A DNA stretch of 6,562 nt from Verrucomicrobiales bacterium (lineage in GTDB: Bacteria; Verrucomicrobiota; Verrucomicrobiia; Limisphaerales; UBA1096): contig JAPPPH010000112.1 in assembly GCA_028817635.1 (NCBI GenBank), positions 1 to 6,562 on the forward strand, written 5' to 3'. Positions 1-6,386 of this stretch are shown here, piece by piece. Every line of letters starts with the position of its first letter. Position 1 is the stretch's first letter. The notes beneath the pieces were generated by a model. The model saw only the letters and a list, made by a program, of their open reading frames with translations, had not been told where the DNA came from and searched no databases. Made by a program: the position numbers and the translations under genes.

Positions 1-2274
1 CTTGAGGAACAAATCGCAGGCAAACCCGAGCCCGAGGCCCCAGCCGAGGAACCCCAGGCTGCAGCTGAGCCGGTGATCATCACCGCCCCGGTCGAAGAGG
101 AGACCCCACAAGAAACAGAGGCCGACGAGGAGGCACCCGACGAACCTCAAGCCGAAGAAACCGAACCCGCTCCCACGGAAGAGGAGCCAACAGAACCCGA
201 AGAGCCGGAAGCGGCTGCAGAGGAACAGGTAGACCAAGCGGAAGCTGACCAAGCGGTCGAGGAAGAAAAAGAGGAGGAAAAAGCCAGCGACCTTGGCAAG
301 AAAGTTGGATTTATCGAACTGGGCAACATGCCGGTTCGCCCCGCCGTCCGCGAACGCAAAAAGAAAAAAGACAAGGGGAAGGACAAGCAGGACAAAAAGC
401 CGGAAAAGATTAGCGGTGCACCCGAGCCAACCACGGTGGGTGGTGGCCCGCGTAAACCTAAATACACGGCACCGGCTGATGGCCCGTTGATTGCACTCAA
501 ACCGCCAATCATCGTCCGCGATCTTGCCGAGGCGATGAAACGCAAGCCGTTCCAACTCATCGCCGACCTGATGTCGCTGAACGTTTTTGCGAATGTCAAC
601 CAGTCGATCGAGGAACCGATCGCACGTGATATTTGCGCCAAGAATGGATTCCGTTTTCGTCTGGAACGCCGCGAACGCGGTGCCGGTCTCGTTAAGGCGA
701 CCACCAAGAAAAAGGTGGTTCTCGACGCAGAGGACAAGGTGGAGGACCTGCAGCTTCGCGCCCCGGTGGTCACCATCATGGGCCACGTCGACCACGGCAA
801 AACCACACTGCTCGACGTCATCCGCCACTCAAACGTCACCGCCGGCGAGGCGGGCGGCATCACCCAGCACATCGGCGCCTACACCATCAACGTTCCCCAC
901 CCGGAGAACCCGAAGAAGCTGGAGCAGATTACCTTCCTCGATACACCGGGCCACGCCGCGTTCAGCGCAATGCGTGCGCGCGGAGCCAACGTCACGGATA
1001 TCGTTATCCTCGTCGTCGGTGCCGATGACGGCGTTATGCCGCAAACGATGGAGGCACTCAGCCACGCGCAGGCCGCCGAGGTGCCAATCATTGTTGCGGT
1101 CAACAAGATCGACCACCCGTCCGCCAACCCCACGATGGCCCGCACGCAGTTGCAGGAAAAGGGAGTGGTCTGCGAGGAATGGGGTGGCGAAACCATTTTT
1201 GTCGACGTCTCCGCGTTGAAGAATACGAATGTCGACAAGCTCCTCGAAATGGTGCTGCTACAGGCGGAGGTGTTGGAGTTGAAAGCCAACCCCAACCGCA
1301 AGGCCGTCGGCAATGTCGTCGAGTCCGCCATGGAAGCCGGCGGCCCGACCGCCACCCTGCTCGTCCGCAAGGGCACATTGAAAGTCGGTGACATCATGGT
1401 CTGCGGCAACTACTTCGGCAAAGCCCGGGCGCTGATCGATCACGAAGGTAACCGCATCAAGGAAGCCGGCCCGTCCAGCGCGGTAAAGGTGCTCGGTCTC
1501 AACGGTGTCCCGGAAGCGGGTGCAGAATTCAACATTGTCCCGAACGACAAGGAAGCCCGAAACATTTGCGAGGAGCGCATCACTAGGGAGCGCGACGAAT
1601 CGGTCGCCCGCAAACGTAAGATGACGCTCGAGAGCCTGTTCAGCCGCACGCAGGCCGACTCCGACAAGACGCTCAAACTGATCATCAAGGCCGACACCCA
1701 GGGCTCCGTCGAGGCGATCGTCGACTCGATCAACAAGATCGAATCCGACAAGGTCCAGTCCGAGGTCGTCCACTCCGGCGTCGGCTCCATCTCCGAGTCC
1801 GACGCCACGCTGGCGAGCGCCTCCGACGCAGTCATCCTCGGTTTCCATGCCAAGATCGACACCGGTGTGGGCGAGGTAGCCAAGCGCGAGGGCGTGCAGA
1901 TCAAACTCTACGCCATCATTTACGAGTTGATCGAGGAGGTGAAGGAGGCGATGGCCGGCCTGCTCGACCCGTTGATGAAGGACGTCGTCACCGGCCAGGC
2001 GGAAGTGCGCAAGATTTTCGAACTCAGCAAGGGCGGCAACGTCGCCGGCTGTGCCGTCACCAGCGGCAAACTTCTCCGGGGCAAGATGCGCGTGGTTCGC
2101 AAGGGCGAACTCGTCTACGAGGGCATCTCGCACACGCTCAAGCGCTTCAAGGACGAGGTCAATGAGGTGCGATCCGGAATGGAGTGCGGTATCCGGCTCG
2201 ACGGTTTCGACGATTTTCAGGAAGGCGACATCATCGAGTGTTACACTCAGGAAAAGATCGCCCAGTCGCTCTAG
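1..2274 (+). CDS. infB: Translation initiation factor IF-2, 5'-truncated by window edge
   Basis: IF-2 is the GTPase that brings initiator fMet-tRNA to the 30S subunit and promotes 50S joining. The reading frame is open from base 1, so the true start lies upstream; the GTG at 73 lies inside the low-complexity region and is not a convincing start. The visible 757 codons begin with a Glu/Pro/Ala-rich acidic tract (about 1-290), then a Lys-rich stretch (about 350-410), then an IF2_N-type domain (about 490-670). The GTP-binding domain follows with all motifs: G1 GHVDHGKT (781-804), G2 GGITQH (853-870), G3 DTPGH (940-954), G4 NKID (1102-1113) and G5 SALK (1210-1221). The EF-Tu-like domain II, the IF-2 domain III and the C-terminal fMet-tRNA-binding domain (about 1980-2270, ending in GDIIECY) complete the protein. 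It stops at TAG 2272-2274, 9 nt before rbfA. Identification is secure. The acidic N-terminal extension is of a kind that varies widely between phyla. Confidence 0.98.
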   Translation, partial: LEEQIAGKPEPEAPAEEPQAAAEPVIITAPVEEETPQETEADEEAPDEPQAEETEPAPTEEEPTEPEEPEAAAEEQVDQAEADQAVEEEKEEEKASDLGKKVGFIELGNMPVRPAVRERKKKKDKGKDKQDKKPEKISGAPEPTTVGGGPRKPKYTAPADGPLIALKPPIIVRDLAEAMKRKPFQLIADLMSLNVFANVNQSIEEPIARDICAKNGFRFRLERRERGAGLVKATTKKKVVLDAEDKVEDLQLRAPVVTIMGHVDHGKTTLLDVIRHSNVTAGEAGGITQHIGAYTINVPHPENPKKLEQITFLDTPGHAAFSAMRARGANVTDIVILVVGADDGVMPQTMEALSHAQAAEVPIIVAVNKIDHPSANPTMARTQLQEKGVVCEEWGGETIFVDVSALKNTNVDKLLEMVLLQAEVLELKANPNRKAVGNVVESAMEAGGPTATLLVRKGTLKVGDIMVCGNYFGKARALIDHEGNRIKEAGPSSAVKVLGLNGVPEAGAEFNIVPNDKEARNICEERITRERDESVARKRKMTLESLFSRTQADSDKTLKLIIKADTQGSVEAIVDSINKIESDKVQSEVVHSGVGSISESDATLASASDAVILGFHAKIDTGVGEVAKREGVQIKLYAIIYELIEEVKEAMAGLLDPLMKDVVTGQAEVRKIFELSKGGNVAGCAVTSGKLLRGKMRVVRKGELVYEGISHTLKRFKDEVNEVRSGMECGIRLDGFDDFQEGDIIECYTQEKIAQSL
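232..255 (+). repeat. Short direct repeat GACCAAGCG x2 in the infB acidic region
   Basis: GACCAAGCG occurs at 232-240 and again at 247-255, a 15-base period in frame, encoding DQA-EA-DQA. Each copy contains CCAAGCG, a half-site of the palindrome that recurs later in the window. It may simply reflect low-complexity coding for Asp-Gln-Ala. Confidence 0.5.
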
Positions 2275-2283
2275 TCCCTCACC

Positions 2284-2670
2284 ATGCCGAACCTGCGCCA
2301 CATGCGCGTGCGCGAACTGCTCAAACGGGAGTTGAACGAAATCTTCCGCAAGGAGTTCCCCGTGGATCTCGGCATGATCAGCGTCAGCGAAGTTGGCGTC
2401 TCGAACGACCTGCACACGGCTACCGTGTTCGTCTCCTCGATCGGCGACCAGCAGGCGCAACACAAGGCGTTTCGCTCCGTCCGCAAGGCCGCCGGTAAAA
2501 TCCAGAGCGCGCTTGGCCAAGCGGTCGTTCTCCGCTACACGCCTCGATTAAAATTTGTCATGGACGAAGCCCGCAACCGGGGCGACCGTGTGCTTCAAAT
2601 CCTTGACGAACTCGAGCAGGATTCCCTGCGCGACAACCCAGATGAAATCGACCCGACTGAAGATCATTGA
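2284..2670 (+). CDS. rbfA: 30S ribosome-binding factor A
   Basis: RbfA is a small KH-type protein that binds the immature 30S subunit and helps 16S rRNA 5'-end and helix 1 maturation, especially in the cold. The 128-residue product has the usual family length. It shows the N-terminal helix (VRELLKRELNEIFRKE), a central strand region (VFVSSIGD), the family's kinked helix segment (RKAAGKIQSAL) and the strand-helix end LRYTPRLKFVMDEARNRGDRVLQILDEL. ATG 2284 was chosen because it lies 9 nt after the infB stop and gives a normal N-terminus; ATG 2302 is a shorter alternative. No Shine-Dalgarno sequence is seen, so expression probably depends on coupling to infB. The codons for ALGQA at 2509-2523 contain a perfect 14-bp palindrome (see repeats). 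Its last 29 bases overlap the following gene. Confidence 0.96.
   Translation: MPNLRHMRVRELLKRELNEIFRKEFPVDLGMISVSEVGVSNDLHTATVFVSSIGDQQAQHKAFRSVRKAAGKIQSALGQAVVLRYTPRLKFVMDEARNRGDRVLQILDELEQDSLRDNPDEIDPTEDH
2510..2523. repeat. Iterated palindrome, 14 bp, inside rbfA
   Basis: CGCTTGGCCAAGCG is a perfect 14-bp palindrome centred on GGCC. It is read in rbfA as part of ALGQA. This is the cleanest single copy of the motif that recurs in the window. Confidence 0.75.
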
Positions 2671-3634
2671 CCGCATCCTCGAGGTGATCGGCGAAAGCCA
2701 CACCATCGCGGTCTGCAGCCACATGCGGCCGGATGGTGACTGCATCGGCTCATCGCTTGGCCTGGCGCTTGCGTTGCTCGAGCGGGGCAAGGAAGTCACT
2801 GTTTGGAATCAGGATCCGGTACCCTCCAAGCTGCGGTTCCTCGACCCCGATCAACTCATTCAGGCGCCGCGAAAAATCAATCGCCCGTTCGACTGCGTCA
2901 TCGCGGTCGATTCCGCCAGCATCGAGCGACTCGGCACGGCGCAGGAACACATCGCCAATCGTAAGGTATTGATCAACATCGATCACCATGCCAGCAACAC
3001 GCGCTTCGGCGATATCAATTGGATCGCCAGCCGCGAACCGTCCAGCGGTGAACTGATCTATCGCCTGATCAAGGAAGCCGGCTGGAAACTCACACCCCGG
3101 ATTGCCGACTGCCTGTTCACCGCCATCTCCACCGACACCGGTTCGTTCCAGTACCCGAGCACGTTGCCGGCGACGTATTACGCCGCCGGTGAACTCGTCA
3201 AAAAAGGGGCGGATCTCGCCACTGTGTGCGACGAGGTTTACCAGTCGTACCCCCTCTCCCGCGTGAAACTGCTGCAGCGAGTTTACAACAAATTCAAGCT
3301 GATCGACGACAACGAGATTGCCTACTTTTGGCTGAAGAAGGAGGACTTCGACAAGACCGGCGCGACGGCCAGCGACACCGAGGGCTTGATCGACCACGTC
3401 CGCGCCATCGAGCCGGTGGTGGTCGCGTGTGTGTTTGAGGAACTCGAGCCGGAACTGACCCGGATCAGCCTTCGCTCGAAGGACAAAAACGTCAATGTCA
3501 GCGATGTCGCCGGGTTGTTTGGGGGCGGCGGACACCAGGCCGCTGCCGGGGCGCGGATCGTTGGAAAGCCACTCGGCATCCAGCGCCGCGTGATCGCCGC
3601 CATCCGCGATCAACTCCAGTCGCGAACAACATGA
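2642..3634 (+). CDS. nrnA: DHH/DHHA1 phosphoesterase, NrnA-type oligoribonuclease / pAp phosphatase
   Basis: The 330-residue product matches the NrnA family, which degrades 2-5 nt RNAs to mononucleotides and often dephosphorylates 3'-phosphoadenosine 5'-phosphate in bacteria that lack Orn. The DHH metal-binding motifs are all present: H27-x-R-P-D31-G-D33 followed by GS, D90 in VDSAS, D114-H115-H116, and D165 in STDTGSF. The C-terminal DHHA1 substrate-binding domain carries the GGGGH motif at 294-298, followed by QAAAG. ATG 2642 was chosen because it places the first helix (RLKIIDRILEVI) and the HMRPDGD motif at the usual distance from the N-terminus. The frame extends upstream to 2555, but those residues are a shadow of rbfA. 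The start lies 29 nt inside rbfA without a visible ribosome-binding site, and the stop overlaps the truB start as ATGA. Position between rbfA and truB is common for this family. Exact substrate preference cannot be read from the sequence. Confidence 0.93.
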   Translation: MKSTRLKIIDRILEVIGESHTIAVCSHMRPDGDCIGSSLGLALALLERGKEVTVWNQDPVPSKLRFLDPDQLIQAPRKINRPFDCVIAVDSASIERLGTAQEHIANRKVLINIDHHASNTRFGDINWIASREPSSGELIYRLIKEAGWKLTPRIADCLFTAISTDTGSFQYPSTLPATYYAAGELVKKGADLATVCDEVYQSYPLSRVKLLQRVYNKFKLIDDNEIAYFWLKKEDFDKTGATASDTEGLIDHVRAIEPVVVACVFEELEPELTRISLRSKDKNVNVSDVAGLFGGGGHQAAAGARIVGKPLGIQRRVIAAIRDQLQSRTT

Positions 3635-4356
3635 GCCTGAACACGTTCGACGCCCTCGACGGGGCGCTCCTCATCGACAAACCGGCCGGCCCCACCTCAC
3701 ACGACATCGTGGACATCGTCCGCCGCAGTTATCGCATCAAAAAAGTCGGACACTGCGGCACCCTCGACCCCGCCGCCACCGGCCTTCTAACCCTGCTGCT
3801 CGGCAAGGCAACCAAGCTCTCCGAGAAACTCATGTCGGACGACAAGGTTTACGTCGGCTCGATCAAGCTCGGCGAAACCACCAACACCTACGACGCCGAG
3901 GGCCAGATTGAAACCACCCAACCGGTGCCTGAACTCACACTCGAGGCGTTACAGGATCAGGCCAACAAATTTCTTGGCGACCAAATGCAACTGCCGCCGA
4001 TGGTCAGCGCCATCAAGATCGACGGCACACCCCTGTACAAGCTCGCCCGCAAGGGCAAGGAGGTCGAGCGCAAGGAACGCTTCATTCACCTCTACAAGTT
4101 TCTCATCTCCGCGTACGAGCCGCCGTTCGTCTGGTTCAAGGTCGCCTGCACCAAGGGCACTTACGTGCGCTCGCTGGCGCATGACCTTGGCCAAGCGCTT
4201 GGCTGTGGCGCACACCTCGCCGGGCTGCGGCGCACAGTCTCCGGTAAATTCAAAATCAGCGGGGCCACCACGCTCGAGGAACTGACCAACCTTTCGCCCG
4301 CGGACTTGGCCAAGCGCGTCGTTCCAATTCTCAAACTTTCCGCCCCCGCAACGTGA
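3631..4356 (+). CDS. truB: tRNA pseudouridine(55) synthase
   Basis: TruB converts U55 to pseudouridine in the T-loop of tRNAs and also acts as a tRNA chaperone. The product is 241 residues. Seen in order: the N-terminal LIDKPAGPTSHD segment, the catalytic loop GHCGTLDPAATGLL with nucleophile Asp46, YVGSIKLGETTNTYDAEG, the QLPPMVSAIKIDGTPLYKLARKG segment typical of TruB, and KGTYVRSLAHDLGQALGCGAHLAGLRR. The protein ends soon after LEELTNLSPADLAKRV, so it is shorter than the 314-residue E. coli enzyme and appears to lack the C-terminal PUA-like domain; short forms are known in other bacteria. ATG 3631 overlaps the nrnA stop by 4 nt (ATGA), and the stop overlaps the ribF GTG start (GTGA). Two copies of the palindromic core lie inside the gene, at 4186-4195 and 4305-4314, read in different frames. 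Confidence 0.97.
   Translation: MSLNTFDALDGALLIDKPAGPTSHDIVDIVRRSYRIKKVGHCGTLDPAATGLLTLLLGKATKLSEKLMSDDKVYVGSIKLGETTNTYDAEGQIETTQPVPELTLEALQDQANKFLGDQMQLPPMVSAIKIDGTPLYKLARKGKEVERKERFIHLYKFLISAYEPPFVWFKVACTKGTYVRSLAHDLGQALGCGAHLAGLRRTVSGKFKISGATTLEELTNLSPADLAKRVVPILKLSAPAT
4185..4203. repeat. Iterated palindrome composite inside truB
   Basis: CTTGGCCAAG (4186-4195) overlaps GCCAAGCGCTTGGC (4190-4203), a perfect 14-bp palindrome centred on GCGC. It is read as LGQALG in the conserved DLGxALGCGAHL region of TruB, where the protein itself is constrained; the choice of synonymous codons is what completes the palindrome. Confidence 0.7.
4305..4314. repeat. Iterated palindrome core near the 3' end of truB
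   Basis: CTTGGCCAAG, followed by CGCG. It is read as DLAKR, a different frame from the LGQALG copy 120 bases earlier in the same gene. Confidence 0.65.
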
Positions 4357-5276
4357 AGCACCTCAACCAACCCGGTGAGCTGGCCAACGGCAATCGCGGC
4401 GTCTGCCTCGCGATCGGCATGTTCGACGGCGTGCACTTGGGTCACCAACAGGTTCTCCGGCAGGCGGTGAATGACGCCGCCCGGCATGAGGCATTGGCCG
4501 TCGCTGTCACGTTTGACCAACACCCGGCCAACGTGGTCGCCCCCGACCGCGCCCCTGCCCTGCTGCAAACCAGGCCACAACGACTCCGCGCCATTGAATC
4601 CACCGGAATCGACGCTGCGTTAGTCATCCGGTTCGACTCCGCGTTCAGCCAAAAAACGGGTGAGACATTCGTCCGCGAACTCTTCGACGGCTTCGGGGCC
4701 ATCCACAGCATTTGCGTCGGGGCCAACTTTACCTTTGGCCACGGGCGCGACGGCAATGTCGATTCGCTGCAGGCGCTTGGCCAAGCGCTTGGCTTTCACG
4801 TGCACGGTCTACAGGCCGTTGCGCTCGACGGTCATGCGGTGAGCAGCACCCGCATCCGCGCCGCCGTGCGCGAAGGGCGACTCGACGACGCAGGCCAGAT
4901 GCTCGGCCGAAACTTCGCCATCGAGGGGACTGTCGTTAAGGGAGATGGCAAAGGCAGCGAGCTCGGGTTCCCCACGGCCAACATCGATACCAATGGACTG
5001 GTACTGCCGCCCAACGGCGTCTATGCCGTGCATGCTCAGCTTGGTCAGGCAACCCACCGTGCCGTGCTCAACATTGGCGTGCGGCCCACGCTGGCCAAGC
5101 CGGAGCCGTCGCTACAGGTCGAGGCACATCTGCTCGACTACGACGGCGAACTGTACGGCGAACTGTTGAGGGTCGAGTTCGTCGATCGGCTGCGTGAAGA
5201 GAAACGATTCGACTCCGTCAAGGAATTGACCGCCCAAATTTCACGCGACATCGAGCGCGCCCAAACCTTGTTTTAA
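4353..5276 (+). CDS. ribF: Bifunctional riboflavin kinase / FAD synthetase
   Basis: RibF phosphorylates riboflavin to FMN and then adenylates FMN to FAD, supplying flavin cofactors in the cytoplasm. The 307-residue length is normal. The N-terminal nucleotidyltransferase domain shows GMFDGVHLGH (residues 22-31, HxGH type), VGANFTFGHGRDG, and SSTRIR (164-169). The C-terminal flavokinase domain shows GDGKGSELGFPTANID with PTAN at 207-210, then LPPNGVYAV, LNIGVRPT and the VEAHLLDYDGELYGE segment. The GTG start at 4353 was chosen because it forms the GTGA overlap with the truB stop and leaves a normal lead-in to the GMFDG motif; no ATG is available before that motif. No Shine-Dalgarno is visible, so coupling to truB is likely. 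The segment QALGQALG (4770-4793) is encoded by the longest palindromic composite in the window. In many bacteria rpsO follows ribF; here it does not. Confidence 0.97.
   Translation: MKHLNQPGELANGNRGVCLAIGMFDGVHLGHQQVLRQAVNDAARHEALAVAVTFDQHPANVVAPDRAPALLQTRPQRLRAIESTGIDAALVIRFDSAFSQKTGETFVRELFDGFGAIHSICVGANFTFGHGRDGNVDSLQALGQALGFHVHGLQAVALDGHAVSSTRIRAAVREGRLDDAGQMLGRNFAIEGTVVKGDGKGSELGFPTANIDTNGLVLPPNGVYAVHAQLGQATHRAVLNIGVRPTLAKPEPSLQVEAHLLDYDGELYGELLRVEFVDRLREEKRFDSVKELTAQISRDIERAQTLF
4773..4793. repeat. Iterated palindrome composite inside ribF, longest copy
   Basis: GCGCTTGGCCAAGCGC (4773-4788) is a perfect 16-bp palindrome and overlaps GCCAAGCGCTTGGC (4780-4793), a perfect 14-bp palindrome. 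The composite has a 12-bp period (unit CTTGGCCAAGCG). It is read as ALGQALG in a linker-like part of the RibF nucleotidyltransferase domain, where little protein constraint is expected. Confidence 0.75.
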
Positions 5277-5296
5277 TTTCAAAAAATAAAGATACT
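5268..5296 (+). promoter_or_regulatory. Weak candidate promoter before the MoxR gene
   Basis: The only AT-rich patch in the window (about 5268-5296) separates ribF from the MoxR gene. TTGTTT (5268-5273) and GATACT (5291-5296) match the sigma-70 -35 and -10 hexamers at 3/6 and 4/6 with 17-bp spacing. Transcription would then start only a few bases before ATG 5306, giving an almost leaderless message. That would fit the missing Shine-Dalgarno, but the match is weak and simple read-through from ribF is equally possible. Confidence 0.25.
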
Positions 5297-5305
5297 CCGC
5301 CGCCC

Positions 5306-6295
5306 ATGAACGCAGGGATTACAGCCATCAATGAGGAAGTCGAGCGCACGAGCGCCTTCGTTCAGCCGCTTCTGGGGGAGATGGGCAAGGTCGTGATCGG
5401 CCAAAAAATGCTCGTCGAGCGACTGATCATCGGCCTGCTTGCCAACGGTCATGTGCTGCTGGAAGGCGTGCCCGGTTTGGCCAAGACACTCTCGATCAAG
5501 TCGCTTGCCCAGTGCATGGACGCCGACTTTTCACGGCTGCAGTTCACGCCTGACATGCTCCCGGCCGACGTCGTTGGCACCCAGATTTACAACCCGCAGT
5601 CCGGCGACTTCAGCACGCGTCAGGGCCCGGTGTTCGCCAACCTCGTTTTGGCGGACGAGATCAACCGCGCCCCGGCCAAGGTGCAAAGCGCCCTGCTCGA
5701 AGCCATGCAGGAACGGCAGGTCACCATCGGCGAGAAAACCTACAAGCTGCCCGAGCCGTTCCTCGTGTTGGCCACCCAGAATCCGATCGACCAGGAGGGC
5801 ACCTATCCCCTGCCCGAAGCACAGGTCGACCGGTTCATGCTTAAGGTGAAGATCAGCCACCCGGATCGCGATGAGGAACGCCAGATCCTCGACCTCATGG
5901 GCCGCACCAGTGCCGCGCCGGAGACTCAGCAGGTCGTCACCGTTGAGGACATCCTCAAGGCACGCGAGGTCATCAACAACATTTACATCGACGACAAGGT
6001 GAAGGACTACATCGTCGACATGGTCTGCTGCACACGTGAACCGGCGAGGTACGAGATTGAGGTGGCCGACTTTATTCAGCTCGGTGCCTCGCCGCGGGCC
6101 ACAGTGGCCCTCACCCTCACGGCCAAGGCGCACGCCTTCCTCCGGGGACGCGGCTTCGTCACGCCGCAGGATGTGAAGAGCGTTGCGCAGGACGTCCTCC
6201 GCCATCGCGTGTCCGTCACTTTCGAGGCTGAGGCCGAGGAGAAAACCTCCGAAACGATCATTCAAAAAATCCTCGACGAACTTCCGGTCCCCTAA
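5306..6295 (+). CDS. MoxR-family AAA+ ATPase
   Basis: MoxR ATPases are cytoplasmic hexameric AAA+ proteins thought to act as chaperones that mature or activate partner complexes, usually with DUF58 and von Willebrand factor A proteins encoded next to them. The 329-residue product has Walker A GVPGLAKT (54-61), the Walker B segment LVLADE (113-118) followed by INRAPAKVQSALLEAMQE, sensor 1 Asn159 in LATQNP, the EAQVDRF segment with Arg176, and the C-terminal lid motif LGASPRA typical of the family. The end, SETIIQKILDELPVP, is a normal family C-terminus, so the gene is complete. ATG 5306 lies 29 nt after ribF with no Shine-Dalgarno. The next gene downstream is on the opposite strand, so no DUF58/VWA partner is adjacent on the visible side. 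The client protein therefore cannot be inferred from this window. Confidence 0.95.
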   Translation: MNAGITAINEEVERTSAFVQPLLGEMGKVVIGQKMLVERLIIGLLANGHVLLEGVPGLAKTLSIKSLAQCMDADFSRLQFTPDMLPADVVGTQIYNPQSGDFSTRQGPVFANLVLADEINRAPAKVQSALLEAMQERQVTIGEKTYKLPEPFLVLATQNPIDQEGTYPLPEAQVDRFMLKVKISHPDRDEERQILDLMGRTSAAPETQQVVTVEDILKAREVINNIYIDDKVKDYIVDMVCCTREPARYEIEVADFIQLGASPRATVALTLTAKAHAFLRGRGFVTPQDVKSVAQDVLRHRVSVTFEAEAEEKTSETIIQKILDELPVP

Positions 6296-6296
6296 A

Positions 6297-6308
6297 CCAA
6301 GCGCTTGG
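6297..6308. repeat. Iterated palindrome in the convergent gap after the MoxR gene
   Basis: CCAAGCGCTTGG is a perfect 12-bp palindrome starting one base after the MoxR TAA (6293-6295). It matches the GCGC-centred half of the composites in truB and ribF. It has no loop and no T-run, so it does not look like an intrinsic terminator. Confidence 0.65.
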
Positions 6309-6386
6309 CGTCATCCCGGAAGGCAACCTTTTCAAGGCCTACTACGACGCCTTCGACGAGGATTGCCGGGACGGACACGACGATCA

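Noticed and set aside
73..75. GTG at 73 as the start of infB
   Set aside because: The frame is open upstream to base 1 with the same Glu/Pro-rich composition, so the gene is simply cut by the window.
147..872. 241-residue minus-strand frame opposite the infB N-terminal region
   Set aside because: Ser-rich sequence mirrors the Glu-rich codons of infB; no recognisable domain.
2137..2152. AAGCGCTT in infB as another copy of the iterated palindrome
   Set aside because: Only the central 8 bp match; flanks are TC and CA, not CC and GG, so it is likely a chance match.
1258..2520. 420-residue open frame on the minus strand across infB and rbfA
   Set aside because: It lies wholly antisense to the conserved IF2 domains II-IV and RbfA, and its Ala/Asp/His/Leu-rich composition is what codon-biased GC-rich genes give on the reverse strand.
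2555..2641. Longer N-terminus for nrnA from 2555
   Set aside because: It would overlap rbfA by over 110 bases and adds residues with no family counterpart; ATG 2642 fits the normal distance to the first motif.
2750..3613. 287-residue minus-strand frame opposite nrnA
   Set aside because: Antisense to a gene with all catalytic motifs in place; composition is typical of a reverse-strand shadow.
6318..6333. Possible terminator hairpin GGAAGG-caa-CCTTTT in the convergent gap
   Set aside because: Only four Watson-Crick pairs plus two G-U pairs and no true U-tract; too weak to call.
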